Shown piece after piece: positions 8,440 through 16,542 of a stretch of DNA of 64,000 bases. The position numbers and the translations under genes are program-made. The notes below the pieces were generated by a model. The model was not told where the DNA came from, ran no database searches, and saw only the letters and a list, made by a program, of their open reading frames with translations. The stretch's first letter is position 1, and each line of letters opens with the position of its first letter. This stretch comes from Hypnocyclicus thermotrophus (lineage in GTDB: Bacteria > Fusobacteriota > Fusobacteriia > Fusobacteriales > Fusobacteriaceae). Location: the NCBI RefSeq assembly GCF_004365575.1, contig NZ_SOBG01000006.1, forward strand, positions 62,001 through 126,000, in the 5' to 3' direction.

Positions 8440-9768
8440 CTATTCAATATATTTAGTTGCTCCTGCATTTTCTATATCTTTTTTTAAATCTTTTTTATAC
8501 ATATAAGTATATTTTTCAAAATCCTTTAAAATTTTTAACATTATCTTATCAATTGTTTTATTTTCTTTATTTTTCAAGACTCTTAAAAAAAGCTTATTTT
8601 TATCTACTAATTTATACTCATTAAGTATTTCTTTTTTATTTTCATTTTGAATTATTACATTATATATTTTTTTATATAATGATATCCCAACTAATAATTC
8701 ATTCTCTTTGTATTTAACCTTTGTTATATAACCTATCTTATCGCCAAAAATATCTTTTACACTATAATAGATAACTTCACCTTCAATTTTATCATTTCTA
8801 TCTATATAAACCGTTGTTTCAAAAATTTTATTTAAATCACTTGAATTAACTTTTGAAAAAATAGGTATTGATATCATTAAAAATAAAAGTAAAATTTTTA
8901 ATATTTTTTTATAATTAATTTTTTCTCCAAAACTTATTGGCGTACTATTTTCTTCAAAAAAAGGAACTAATAAATTTGAAATTAAAATTGCTATAAATAT
9001 AGAGTCTGTATTTTGAGTATAATAGAATAAATAAAAATTTAAAATTGCTATAAATACAGCATAATAAATCTTTCCTATTTTTGTATATGGTGAATAAATT
9101 GTGTCTGCTGCTAAATACACTAATGAAAATAATAATGGTCCAGACATAATTATCAAATCACTATCATATCCTTTTAATGCAAATAAAACATACGTTACTA
9201 TTATTGTTATTAATGGTATCCTTATTTTTATATTATTTTTTATTTTTAAATAAAAAATTGCTAATATTAAAAGTATTACTCCAAATTCTTTATCATTAAA
9301 AATACCTAAAAATAAATTTTTTTTAATTCTAAAATTATCTATATTATATTTAAAAAGCATTAAATTAATTTTATTAACATTTAATAAAAAAATAGAAAAA
9401 AATAATTTTACTAAAATTACAGGATTTAATAAATTTCCTATTAAATAATCAAAAAAAGATAACATAATTCCACTTAACAAATAGTATTTTATACTTAAAT
9501 TTTGTGGTAAAATCAGCATTAATATTGTTGTTTGATTCAATATCATATTAATATCAAAAACTTCTTTTTTTAAATATTTTTTTATAAATAAACTAAACAT
9601 AAAATATATTGTAAATACTAAAATATATGAATATACAAATTGTTCTTTAAAATAAAATATTTTTATAATAATAAACGGTATTAAAGTAATAAATCTATCA
9701 TTTAACATATTTTTATAACTATATTTTGTTCGAATAAAGGGCGCTATAGATATTTTTAATTTATTCAT
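8440..9768 (-). CDS. RnfD-like membrane protein fused to an RnfG-like tail
   Basis: 442 residues. Residues 1-290 follow RnfD/NqrB: N-terminal ISIAPFIRTKYS, a central GNLLNPVILVKLFF (the G-N-x-x-N-P-A motif), SGPLLFSLVYLAADTIYSPYTKIGKIYY (F-M-A-T-D-x-x-T-S-P) and NLLVPFFEENSTPISFGEK (N-L-x-x-P-l-I-D...FG). The S-G-A-T flavinylation site of RnfD is absent. After FGEK a new membrane helix (about 293-312) leads into about 130 residues resembling an FMN-binding RnfG domain (YYSVKDIFGDKIGYITKVKY, then VGISLYKKIYNVII). The protein ends in NAGATKYIE, a possible relic of the RnfG S/T-G-A-T motif. It overlaps the RnfC-like gene by 8 bp. Confidence 0.7.
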   Translation of the reverse strand: MNKLKISIAPFIRTKYSYKNMLNDRFITLIPFIIIKIFYFKEQFVYSYILVFTIYFMFSLFIKKYLKKEVFDINMILNQTTILMLILPQNLSIKYYLLSGIMLSFFDYLIGNLLNPVILVKLFFSIFLLNVNKINLMLFKYNIDNFRIKKNLFLGIFNDKEFGVILLILAIFYLKIKNNIKIRIPLITIIVTYVLFALKGYDSDLIIMSGPLLFSLVYLAADTIYSPYTKIGKIYYAVFIAILNFYLFYYTQNTDSIFIAILISNLLVPFFEENSTPISFGEKINYKKILKILLLFLMISIPIFSKVNSSDLNKIFETTVYIDRNDKIEGEVIYYSVKDIFGDKIGYITKVKYKENELLVGISLYKKIYNVIIQNENKKEILNEYKLVDKNKLFLRVLKNKENKTIDKIMLKILKDFEKYTYMYKKDLKKDIENAGATKYIE

Positions 9769-11029
9769 CTATTTCCTCCAATTTCTTTTTTAAATAATAT
9801 ATTGTTTCTCTAAGTGGCTGATTAGTTGGACAAATATATTGACAACTTCCACAACTAATACATTTATCAAAATTATATTTTTTTATACTTTCTACATCTT
9901 TCACAGATAAATCTAAAAATTTCAATGGAACTAAATTCATTGGACAAACTTCTACACATCTTCCACAATTTATACATTTATATGATTTTATTTTTTCTGT
10001 TTCTTTTTCATCTAATGCTATTATAGCTTTAGTTTCTCTAAGTACAGGTAATTCAATATTATAAATTGCTTCTCCGTCCATTAAACTATTTATTACAATT
10101 TGTTTGCATTTATTATTGTAATAAAAACAGTATTCTAATATATCTTTTATTTTCATTCCTATCGGAACTAATAAAATAGACGGCTTTTCTATGCCCTTTC
10201 CATTTACTGATACTATTTTTTCAATAACAGGTTTATTCTCTACAACTGCATTATATATATCTAATACACATAAAATATTTAACATCAGTATTTTATGTTT
10301 CGTTAAATCACGCGAATATTTTTTTTTAAATAAATATTTTATTAATAGATTTTCTTTGTGTAATGGATAGAGCTTAGGAACTCTTTTTATAATTACACTT
10401 TTGTCAAAATGTATCTTAAAAAAATTTGACAGCTCTTTATTATTTTCTATAATAATTATAATATTTTCTAATTTAAAAAGCTTGATTATAAAATTAATTA
10501 TAATTTTTAATTCTTTAATTTTTTCATAAATAACTATATTATTTCCATTTAAATAAGGTTCTGTTTCCAATCCATTAATTATGAAATGTTTTATTTTGTC
10601 GTCTTTTAATTTCATAAATTTTTTATATACCGGTGTATTTTTTTTATTAAAATCTATAATACCATAATCTTTTAAAATTTTTAAAAATTCTTTTTTCGTT
10701 AAATTTTCATAATTTTTTCTTTTTTTAAAATTATTTTTTTTATTTTTAATATCAACTTTTATTTTTATATATTTTATTTTTTTATCTTTTTTATAATTCT
10801 TTTCTATTATTTCAATAAAGGTTCCTGCTACACTTGAAAATATAGGAAAATTATTAATATCCTTTGCTACAACTTCTCCCATGTGGATATAATCATTCTT
10901 TTGTTTATAAATAGTATATTTTTCTTTAAAATCAAGAGGAATAAGAACCTCTTCTACATCAAAAAAATGTTCTATTTCAATTTCATCTTTTTCTTTTTTC
11001 CAGTAATGAAGTTCTAAAAAATTTTTCAT
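9761..11029 (-). CDS. RnfC-like iron-sulfur protein, divergent
   Basis: 422 residues that follow RnfC from end to end. Visible landmarks are a barrel-sandwich start (VLIPLDF...HMGEVVAKDINNFPIFSSVAGTF), FIINGLETEPYL (N-G-x-E-x-E-P-Y-L), KLYPLHKENLLI, NAVVENKPVIEKIVSVNG and two intact 4Fe-4S motifs (C352, C355, C358, C362 and C390, C393, C396, C400). The glycine-rich G-G-P-M-M-G segment that binds FMN/NADH in RnfC reads NSLMDGEA, and the N-terminal G-x-P loop is also lost. It heads a four-gene cluster. AGGTGAG precedes the ATG and an extended -10 lies at 11062-11067. RnfC identity is good; NADH oxidation looks unlikely. Confidence 0.8.
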   Translation of the reverse strand: MKNFLELHYWKKEKDEIEIEHFFDVEEVLIPLDFKEKYTIYKQKNDYIHMGEVVAKDINNFPIFSSVAGTFIEIIEKNYKKDKKIKYIKIKVDIKNKKNNFKKRKNYENLTKKEFLKILKDYGIIDFNKKNTPVYKKFMKLKDDKIKHFIINGLETEPYLNGNNIVIYEKIKELKIIINFIIKLFKLENIIIIIENNKELSNFFKIHFDKSVIIKRVPKLYPLHKENLLIKYLFKKKYSRDLTKHKILMLNILCVLDIYNAVVENKPVIEKIVSVNGKGIEKPSILLVPIGMKIKDILEYCFYYNNKCKQIVINSLMDGEAIYNIELPVLRETKAIIALDEKETEKIKSYKCINCGRCVEVCPMNLVPLKFLDLSVKDVESIKKYNFDKCISCGSCQYICPTNQPLRETIYYLKKKLEEIDE

Positions 11030-11061
11030 ATATACTCACCTTTATATTAATATTCAAATAA

Positions 11062-11109
11062 ATTATACCACAATGTTTTGTTTTAAATAAATATATTTTT
11101 TGTTATAAT
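11062..11109. promoter_or_regulatory. Divergent promoter region between the Rnf-like cluster and the aldo/keto reductase
   Basis: Minus strand: extended -10 TGGTATAAT (TATAAT at 11062-11067) for the Rnf-like cluster. Plus strand: TATAAT at 11104-11109, with a weak TTTTAA 17 nt upstream, for the reductase gene. Both lie 35-45 bp from their starts. Confidence 0.55.
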
Positions 11110-11149
11110 ATTTTTAAATACTATTTAATTTTTATAGAAAGGAATATTT

Positions 11150-12001
11150 ATGAAATATAATTTATTAGGTAATTCTGATTTAAATGTATCAAAAATAGGT
11201 TTTGGATGCTGGGCTACTTCAAAACATGGTTGGAAAGATGTAAATTTAAATGATGCGATAAAAACATTAGAAACATCATTTGAATATGGAATAAATTTCT
11301 TTGATACTGCTCCTATTTATGGTTTTGGGAAATCTGAAGAAATATTAGGTCAAGTATTTAACAGTGTTCGAAATAAAATTATAATTGCAACAAAATTTGG
11401 TTTACGTTGGAATGAATTTGGAAAAGTTATACATGATTTATCTAGAGATAGTATAATGTATGAAATAGAAGCTAGTTTAAAAAGACTTAGAACTAATTAT
11501 ATTGATCTCTATCAAATTCATTGGCCTGATAATAAAACTGATATACTTGAAGTAATAAATACCTTAGAAGAATTAAAATCTCAAAAAATTATAAAACATA
11601 TAGGTGTTTCAAATCTTAATATAGATGACTTAAAAAAAATTTCATCTTTTATAGTTTCAACACAAAACAAATACAATCTATTAGAAAAAAATGTCGAAAG
11701 TAACATTCTGCCATTTTGTAATAAAAAAAATATTGGATTTATAGCTTATAGTCCTTTGGCTCAAGGACTATTGTCTGGAAAAATAGACTCTAGTTATAAA
11801 TTTTCAAAAAATGATATTCGTAGATTCAATCCATTATTTAAAGATAAAGAGTTGTTTAATAAAATTGATAAAATCAATAAACCTCTTATAAATAGTGCTC
11901 TAAAATTTCTTTTAGAAAAAAAAGACGTTTCTTCTATTTTAATTAGTATGACAAAATTAAATCATTTAAAAGAAAATATAAAAATAGCAGAAAGTATATA
12001 A
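11150..12001 (+). CDS. Aldo/keto reductase family protein
   Basis: NAD(P)H-dependent carbonyl reductase fold, 283 residues. The catalytic tetrad is present: Asp and Tyr in NFFDTAPIYGFGKSEE, Lys in IIATKFGL and His in LYQIHWPD. The later VSNLNIDDL and YSPLAQGLLSGK segments fit the AKR11/12-like group that resembles plant and bacterial general stress reductases. It is transcribed alone: a promoter lies upstream and a hairpin overlaps its stop. The natural substrate cannot be read from sequence. The C-terminal loop is short compared with the usual 310-330 residues. Confidence 0.9.
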   Translation: MKYNLLGNSDLNVSKIGFGCWATSKHGWKDVNLNDAIKTLETSFEYGINFFDTAPIYGFGKSEEILGQVFNSVRNKIIIATKFGLRWNEFGKVIHDLSRDSIMYEIEASLKRLRTNYIDLYQIHWPDNKTDILEVINTLEELKSQKIIKHIGVSNLNIDDLKKISSFIVSTQNKYNLLEKNVESNILPFCNKKNIGFIAYSPLAQGLLSGKIDSSYKFSKNDIRRFNPLFKDKELFNKIDKINKPLINSALKFLLEKKDVSSILISMTKLNHLKENIKIAESI

Positions 12002-12011
12002 CTCTCTGCTA
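11985..12011 (+). terminator. Weak hairpin overlapping the reductase stop codon
   Basis: TAGCAGA pairs with TCTGCTA; the stop codon lies in the loop. There is no clean T-run after it, so it may be a weak terminator or an mRNA 3'-end stabiliser. Confidence 0.35.
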
Positions 12012-12070
12012 CTAATTTATCATATTCTATAGCTTAAAATTTCAAATTTATAAATTAAAAAAATACAAAA

Positions 12071-12179
12071 TAATAGAAAGCATATGCTTTCTATTACTTT
12101 TAGTGTATAAAGGGAATTATCATTTCTGATAATTAAGGGTTAATCAAGTTTTCCTTGATTTGTGGAAAGGGATATTCCA
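12071..12179 (+). repeat. Structured unit 1 of a diverged tandem pair (109 nt)
   Basis: Order along the unit: a perfect 26-nt palindrome (12071-12096); AAAGGG; hairpin AATTATCA/TGATAATT (12115-12134); AAGGGTTAATC; hairpin AATCAAG/CTTGATT (12142-12160); and hairpin TGGAA/TTCCA whose loop is AGGGATA (12163-12179). Unit 2 at 12272-12380 repeats the same order with different stem sequences but the same linker motifs. The strand is not certain. It lies in a 509-bp gap with no gene that I can support. Confidence 0.65.
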
Positions 12180-12226
12180 TAATTAATATATCATACCATT
12201 CTTTTAAAGTCAATATTTTTATTTGT

Positions 12227-12270
12227 TTTTCTATTTAAAGTCATTTTATATAATGACTTTAAATAGAAAA
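12227..12270. other. 19-bp perfect inverted repeat between the two structured units
   Basis: A 19-bp stem (12227-12245 with 12252-12270) around the 6-nt loop TTATAT. It begins with a run of T and ends with a run of A, so it lacks the T tail of a plus-strand terminator. It separates the two 109-nt units. Confidence 0.6.
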
Positions 12271-12271
12271 T

Positions 12272-12380
12272 AATTAACCGGCTAGGGGTTACTAGCCGGT
12301 TAATTAAAGGGATTTAAATTGCTTTAAGCAATTTTAGGGGTTAATCTAGGGTTATTCGATAGGAAAGGGATATCTTCCTA
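12272..12380 (+). repeat. Structured unit 2 of a diverged tandem pair (109 nt)
   Basis: A 14-bp stem containing AACCGGCTAG with loop GGGTTA (12272-12305); AAAGGG; hairpin AAATTGC/GCAATTT (12316-12334); AGGGGTTAATC; a less paired segment with AGGGTTA; and hairpin AGGAA/TTCCT whose loop is AGGGATATC (12361-12379). The linkers match unit 1 while stem bases differ, which is the pattern of a conserved structure. From 12381 to 12448 I see only AT-rich sequence before the promoter of the next gene. Confidence 0.65.
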
Positions 12381-12448
12381 TATTGTCATTATATAATATA
12401 TAATAAAATTTTTCAACCTTTTTTTAATAATTTTAATAAAAAAAATAA

Positions 12449-12478
12449 TTGTATTTATAATAAAATATCTGTTATAAT
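12449..12478 (+). promoter_or_regulatory. Sigma-70 promoter of the GGDEF-EAL gene
   Basis: TTGTAT, 18 nt, TATAAT, 32 bp before the ATG at 12511. The two structured units lie upstream of it and would not be part of a transcript from this promoter. Confidence 0.65.
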
Positions 12479-12510
12479 CTATATATATTTATAAATTAGG
12501 AGATTTTATT

Positions 12511-14685
12511 ATGAAATTAACAAATTTTAAAATTGTATTAATATATTTTATATTTAGTTTTTTATGGGTGATTTATTCTGATAAATTTATTTTGGTTTTA
12601 ACTAAAGATCCTATTATTCTTACACACATACAAACATATAAAGGAAGCTTCTTTATCTTTCTTAGCACTTTTTTAATATACTTATTAATTTATTTTGAAA
12701 CAAAACAAAAAGAAAAACTAAATATAGAAAATCTAAAAAATAAAAATTTAATGAATAATATTATTAATAATACTTCATCTTTTATTTTTATAAAAAATTT
12801 AAATGGGGAATATATTTTAACAAATAAAAAATATCAAAATATTTTAGAAAACCCTAAAAATTTTTTTAACAATGAAGTTTTAAGTCAGATTTATACAACA
12901 GATGAAGAAATTAAAGTTAAAAAGAAAAAAATTTCCGTAGAAATCCCTATTAATAATAAAATTTTTTTGATAAACAAATTTCCTATTTTTGATAAATTTG
13001 GTAATATTGAATATATTGGTGGAATCGGAACCGATATTACAACAATTAAAAAAAATCAACTAAATAATGAAATAAAATCTCTTGTCTTTGAAAATTCTAG
13101 TAAAGGAATTGTTATTTTTAACAAAAATGGTGATATTTTAGAGACAAATAATTCTTTTAAAAATTTGTTCCCAGTCAAAAGTAATCTTAAATCTATTAAT
13201 GATTTTAAAGAATTCTTTTATGATAAAAATGAATTCTTTTATTTAATAAATGCAAAAAATAACATTTTAAGAGAGTTTTGGATGAAAAAAAAAGATGGTA
13301 CTCTTTTTTCTACTTGGATAAATTTTGTTCCAATAAATTATAATAATTTTATTATCTTTATAGAAGATATTTCTCAAGATAAAACAGACAATTTTAAAAA
13401 CAAAGAAGTTTATAATATTGATAGACTTACTGGTTTGCCAAATAGATTTTTATTTCGAGATCGTCTTTCTCAAACTATTATAAATAGCAAAATAAATAAT
13501 TTTAAATTTGCTTTAATTTATCTAGATATTGATAACTTTAATTCAATTAATACTTATTATAATTTTTCTATCGGTGATAAATTATTAAAAGAAATTACTA
13601 ATAGAATTTCAACTATTATAGAACCAAATTATACTTTTTCTAGAATAAGTGGTGATGAATTTGGAATAATAGTCCCTAATTTTTCTTCTATAACAGAATT
13701 AAACAATTTTTTAGAAAAAATTCAAAATTCATTTAATAAAAATTTTTATATAAACAATAATGAAATAAATATTTCAATTAGTTTAGGAATATCTATTTAT
13801 CCTGATAATGGACTAAATATTGATACTTTAGAAAAAAATAGTATTTTTGCATTAAGATATGTTAAAAATAATGGAAAAAATGGTGTCCATTATTTTACTG
13901 AAACACTAAATAAAAAACATATTGAACGAATAGAAATTTCAAATCATTTAAAAAATGCATTAAAGTTTAATGAACTTGAATTATATTATCAACCACAAGT
14001 TAATATATCTACTGGTCAAATAATAGGAGTTGAATCATTAATACGTTGGAAACATTCTACAAAAGGTTTTATCCCACCTGTTATTTTTATACCTATTGCT
14101 GAAGAAAATGGAATGATTCATCAAATTGGTGAATGGGTTATTAATACTTCACTAAATAGTTTAAAAGAATGGAATACTCTTTTTAATAAAAAAATAGAAA
14201 TTTCTATAAATTTATCACCTCTTCAATTTAGAAAAGATAATATAGTTAATTCAATTTATAAAAAAGTTAAAAAGTTAAATTTAGATCCAAAATATATTAC
14301 ATTTGAAATTACAGAAGGCATTCTTATTGAAGATATCGATAAAGCTAATCAAATAATAAATAAATTTAAAAACTACGGCTTTAATATTGCTCTTGATGAT
14401 TTTGGTACTGGCTATTCATCTTTAAATTATTTAAGACTTTTTAAAATAGATAAATTAAAAATTGATCGAATATTTATTGCTGACTACCCAGAAAAAGATG
14501 AAGGAAAACTTCTTGAACTAATTATTAATTTAGGAAAATATTTAAATTTTGAAATAATTGCTGAAGGTGTTGAAACTCCTGAACAATACAACTTTATTAA
14601 AAATAAAAAAGTTGATACTATTCAAGGATATTATTTTTATAAGCCTATGCAAAAATATAAAATAGAAGAACTTTTAAAAAAATAA
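12511..14685 (+). CDS. Membrane PAS-GGDEF-EAL cyclic-di-GMP enzyme
   Basis: 724 residues. Two membrane helices flank a short external loop containing HIQTYKGSFF (about 8-62), an N-terminal form common in diguanylate cyclases. Two PAS-like segments follow (about 85-180 and 190-295). The GGDEF domain has RISGDEFG (SGDEF at 380-384) and DIDNFNSIN, so synthase activity is possible. The EAL domain starts with ESL at 508-510 and keeps ISINLSPLQF, FEITEG, DDFGTGYSSLNYL (Asp pair 629/630), LKIDR and AEGVET, so hydrolysis is likely intact. It is monocistronic with its own promoter and terminator. Net direction of activity cannot be told from sequence. Confidence 0.93.
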   Translation: MKLTNFKIVLIYFIFSFLWVIYSDKFILVLTKDPIILTHIQTYKGSFFIFLSTFLIYLLIYFETKQKEKLNIENLKNKNLMNNIINNTSSFIFIKNLNGEYILTNKKYQNILENPKNFFNNEVLSQIYTTDEEIKVKKKKISVEIPINNKIFLINKFPIFDKFGNIEYIGGIGTDITTIKKNQLNNEIKSLVFENSSKGIVIFNKNGDILETNNSFKNLFPVKSNLKSINDFKEFFYDKNEFFYLINAKNNILREFWMKKKDGTLFSTWINFVPINYNNFIIFIEDISQDKTDNFKNKEVYNIDRLTGLPNRFLFRDRLSQTIINSKINNFKFALIYLDIDNFNSINTYYNFSIGDKLLKEITNRISTIIEPNYTFSRISGDEFGIIVPNFSSITELNNFLEKIQNSFNKNFYINNNEINISISLGISIYPDNGLNIDTLEKNSIFALRYVKNNGKNGVHYFTETLNKKHIERIEISNHLKNALKFNELELYYQPQVNISTGQIIGVESLIRWKHSTKGFIPPVIFIPIAEENGMIHQIGEWVINTSLNSLKEWNTLFNKKIEISINLSPLQFRKDNIVNSIYKKVKKLNLDPKYITFEITEGILIEDIDKANQIINKFKNYGFNIALDDFGTGYSSLNYLRLFKIDKLKIDRIFIADYPEKDEGKLLELIINLGKYLNFEIIAEGVETPEQYNFIKNKKVDTIQGYYFYKPMQKYKIEELLKK

Positions 14686-14706
14686 TATCTAAAAATATTT
14701 CATTCT

Positions 14707-14738
14707 AAACTATCGGTATTTTATCGATAGTTTTTTTA
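14707..14738 (+). terminator. Intrinsic terminator after the GGDEF-EAL gene
   Basis: ACTATCG pairs with CGATAGT around a 9-nt loop, followed by seven T. Confidence 0.85.
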
Positions 14739-14799
14739 TTTATTTTTAAAATAAAAAAAGAATTTTTGTTTTTTAACGTATAATATAATATAAAAACTA

Positions 14800-14904
14800 C
14801 TTTTTATTTTTCTTTCAGAAAAACAATTGATTAGCTTTTTATTTTTCTTTCAGAAAAACAATTGATTGGCTTTTTATTTTTCTTTCAGAAAAACAATTGA
14901 GGTG
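14800..14904 (+). repeat. Three tandem 35-bp direct repeats before the Na/Pi cotransporter gene
   Basis: Copies at 14800-14834, 14835-14869 and 14870-14904. The first 31 bases of each are identical; the last four are TTAG, TTGG and GGTG. Within each copy TTTTTCT can pair with AGAAAAA around TTC, giving three small hairpins in a row. The changed end of the third copy, GAGGTG, makes the ribosome site for the ATG at 14911. The whole array lies in the untranslated leader. Confidence 0.95.
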
Positions 14905-14910
14905 ATTAAA

Positions 14911-16512
14911 ATGTTGTTATTATCAATTTTATTAAATAGTTTATCTGGGCTTGGAGTATTTTTATATGGAATGCGAATTATGTCAAAGAGTATTCAGGAA
15001 GCATCAAATAAAAAACTTAAAAATTTTATAGCAAAATCTACAAATAATCCTTTTTCAGCTTTATTTTTGGGTATTACTATAACCCTTATTACACAATCTT
15101 CTTCTATTACTACTGTAATGGTAGTTGGATTTGTTGATGCTACTTTAATGACTCTCAAACAAGCTATTGGTATAATTTTAGGTGCTAATATTGGTACTAC
15201 TATCACTGGATGGATACTTGCTCTTAAAATAGGCAAATATGGTTTTATTCTTTTCGGTAGTTTTGCTATTATTTTTTTATTTAGTAAAAATTATAAGTTA
15301 AAAAACATTGCTAAAATATTTATGGCTTTTGGTCTAATTTTTATTGGCCTCGAATATATGAAAGAAAGTATTATTCCTATTAAAAATAGTCCAAATTTTA
15401 TAAAATTATTTCAATTATTTAATACTAATAATTTTTCAGGTATTATTTTTAGTGTTTTTTTAGGTGCTTTTTTAACGGCTATTTTACAAGCTTCTGCTGC
15501 TACAATAGGAGTAACTATTGCTCTTGCATCCCAAAATCTAATTACACCATATACTGCTATTGCTTTAGTCTTAGGTGAAAATATTGGTACCACTATTACT
15601 GCATATTTAGCTTCTTTAGGAGCTTCTAAAAATGCAAAATCTACTGCTTATGCCCATATTTTAATTAAAATAATTGGAGTTACAATTATTATTCCTTTAT
15701 TTTATGTTTACTCTAACTTTATAAATTATATTTCACCATTTTCTAATGGTATAAAATACATCCCTCTTGCTCATACTATTTTTAATGTCACTAATTCTCT
15801 TATTTTTATTCCCTTTATACCTAAATTTATATTACTATTAAATAAATTTATCAAGATTGATAAAAATGAACAAAAATCTAAAATTATTCATAAAAAACTT
15901 TTTGAATCACCATTTATAATCTTAGAAAAATCAAATATTCAATTAAAAAAAATGAATAAATTATTTTTAAATAGTCTCAATAATTATAATTCATTATTAA
16001 ATAATAAAGACTTAAAATCATTAAATATTATATTAAAAAACGAAAAGAAACTTGATTCTTTTGAAGAAAAACAAAATCTTTTATTAACTTCTTTTGTTAA
16101 CTATAATCCTTATAATAATAGTATTATTGATATCCAATATTATTTAAAGTTATCTAATATTTTAGAATCTATGGGGGATTACATTGCAAGTCTTGGAAAA
16201 ATAACTAAAAAAGCTTATGATAATAAAATATATTTTTCAGAATCACAAATACATAAAATAAATTCTATTCATAAAAAAATTGAAAAAGTTGCATTTAAAA
16301 TATCTATCTTATTTGAAAATAATAAAAATAAAGAATTAATTATTGAATGTAAATATATTATTAATAAAAATAATAAAATTTTAAATGATAATATTAAAAT
16401 TTCTAAAAAAAATTCTATTGATTTTATTTACTCTGAAATTTTGGCTAAATATCGTAGAATAAATAGACATCTTTTATACATTGCAGAGATTTTAGAAAAT
16501 TATACAACATAA
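14911..16512 (+). CDS. Na/Pi cotransporter family protein with PhoU-like tail
   Basis: Inner-membrane carrier of the Na_Pi_cotrans family, 533 residues. Two inverted transport repeats are visible: TQSSSITTVMVVGFVDA with GANIGTTITGW (about 60-110), and QASAATIGVTIALA with GENIGTTITAYLASLGA (about 195-240). About eight to nine membrane segments end near residue 310. The C-terminal 200 residues are helical and charged, like PhoU. I chose the ATG at 14911 because GAGGTG lies 6 nt before it; an upstream TTG in frame would start inside the tandem repeats. Phosphate uptake is the usual assumption, but this family also exports phosphate or moves other ions. Confidence 0.9.
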   Translation: MLLLSILLNSLSGLGVFLYGMRIMSKSIQEASNKKLKNFIAKSTNNPFSALFLGITITLITQSSSITTVMVVGFVDATLMTLKQAIGIILGANIGTTITGWILALKIGKYGFILFGSFAIIFLFSKNYKLKNIAKIFMAFGLIFIGLEYMKESIIPIKNSPNFIKLFQLFNTNNFSGIIFSVFLGAFLTAILQASAATIGVTIALASQNLITPYTAIALVLGENIGTTITAYLASLGASKNAKSTAYAHILIKIIGVTIIIPLFYVYSNFINYISPFSNGIKYIPLAHTIFNVTNSLIFIPFIPKFILLLNKFIKIDKNEQKSKIIHKKLFESPFIILEKSNIQLKKMNKLFLNSLNNYNSLLNNKDLKSLNIILKNEKKLDSFEEKQNLLLTSFVNYNPYNNSIIDIQYYLKLSNILESMGDYIASLGKITKKAYDNKIYFSESQIHKINSIHKKIEKVAFKISILFENNKNKELIIECKYIINKNNKILNDNIKISKKNSIDFIYSEILAKYRRINRHLLYIAEILENYTT

Positions 16513-16542
16513 AAACCTTCTAAATATATTTAGAAGGTTTTT
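16511..16542. terminator. Bidirectional terminator between convergent genes
   Basis: A perfect inverted repeat with arms AAAAACCTTCTAAAT and its complement. It serves the Na/Pi gene on the plus strand. On the minus strand the GH13-like gene's last codons and TAA stop lie inside the stem. Confidence 0.85.

Noticed and set aside
7964-8506. Plus-strand open frame of 180 codons opposite the RnfE-like gene
   Set aside because: It is the complement of a hydrophobic AT-rich coding region, has no ribosome site and no domain; the minus-strand frames are coupled and match rnf order.
12071-12380. CRISPR array or mobile-element ends at the hairpin units
   Set aside because: Units are only two, diverged, lack spacers and identical repeats, and there is no cas or transposase gene in the window.
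12012-12510. Cyclic-di-GMP riboswitch upstream of the GGDEF-EAL gene
   Set aside because: I looked for the class I and II conserved cores and found neither; the structured units also lie upstream of the likely promoter, so they are not in that gene's leader.
14866-14910. Longer N terminus for the Na/Pi carrier starting at TTG in the tandem repeats
   Set aside because: The ATG at 14911 has a GAGGTG site at good spacing, and the upstream codons are repeat sequence rather than a conserved N terminus.
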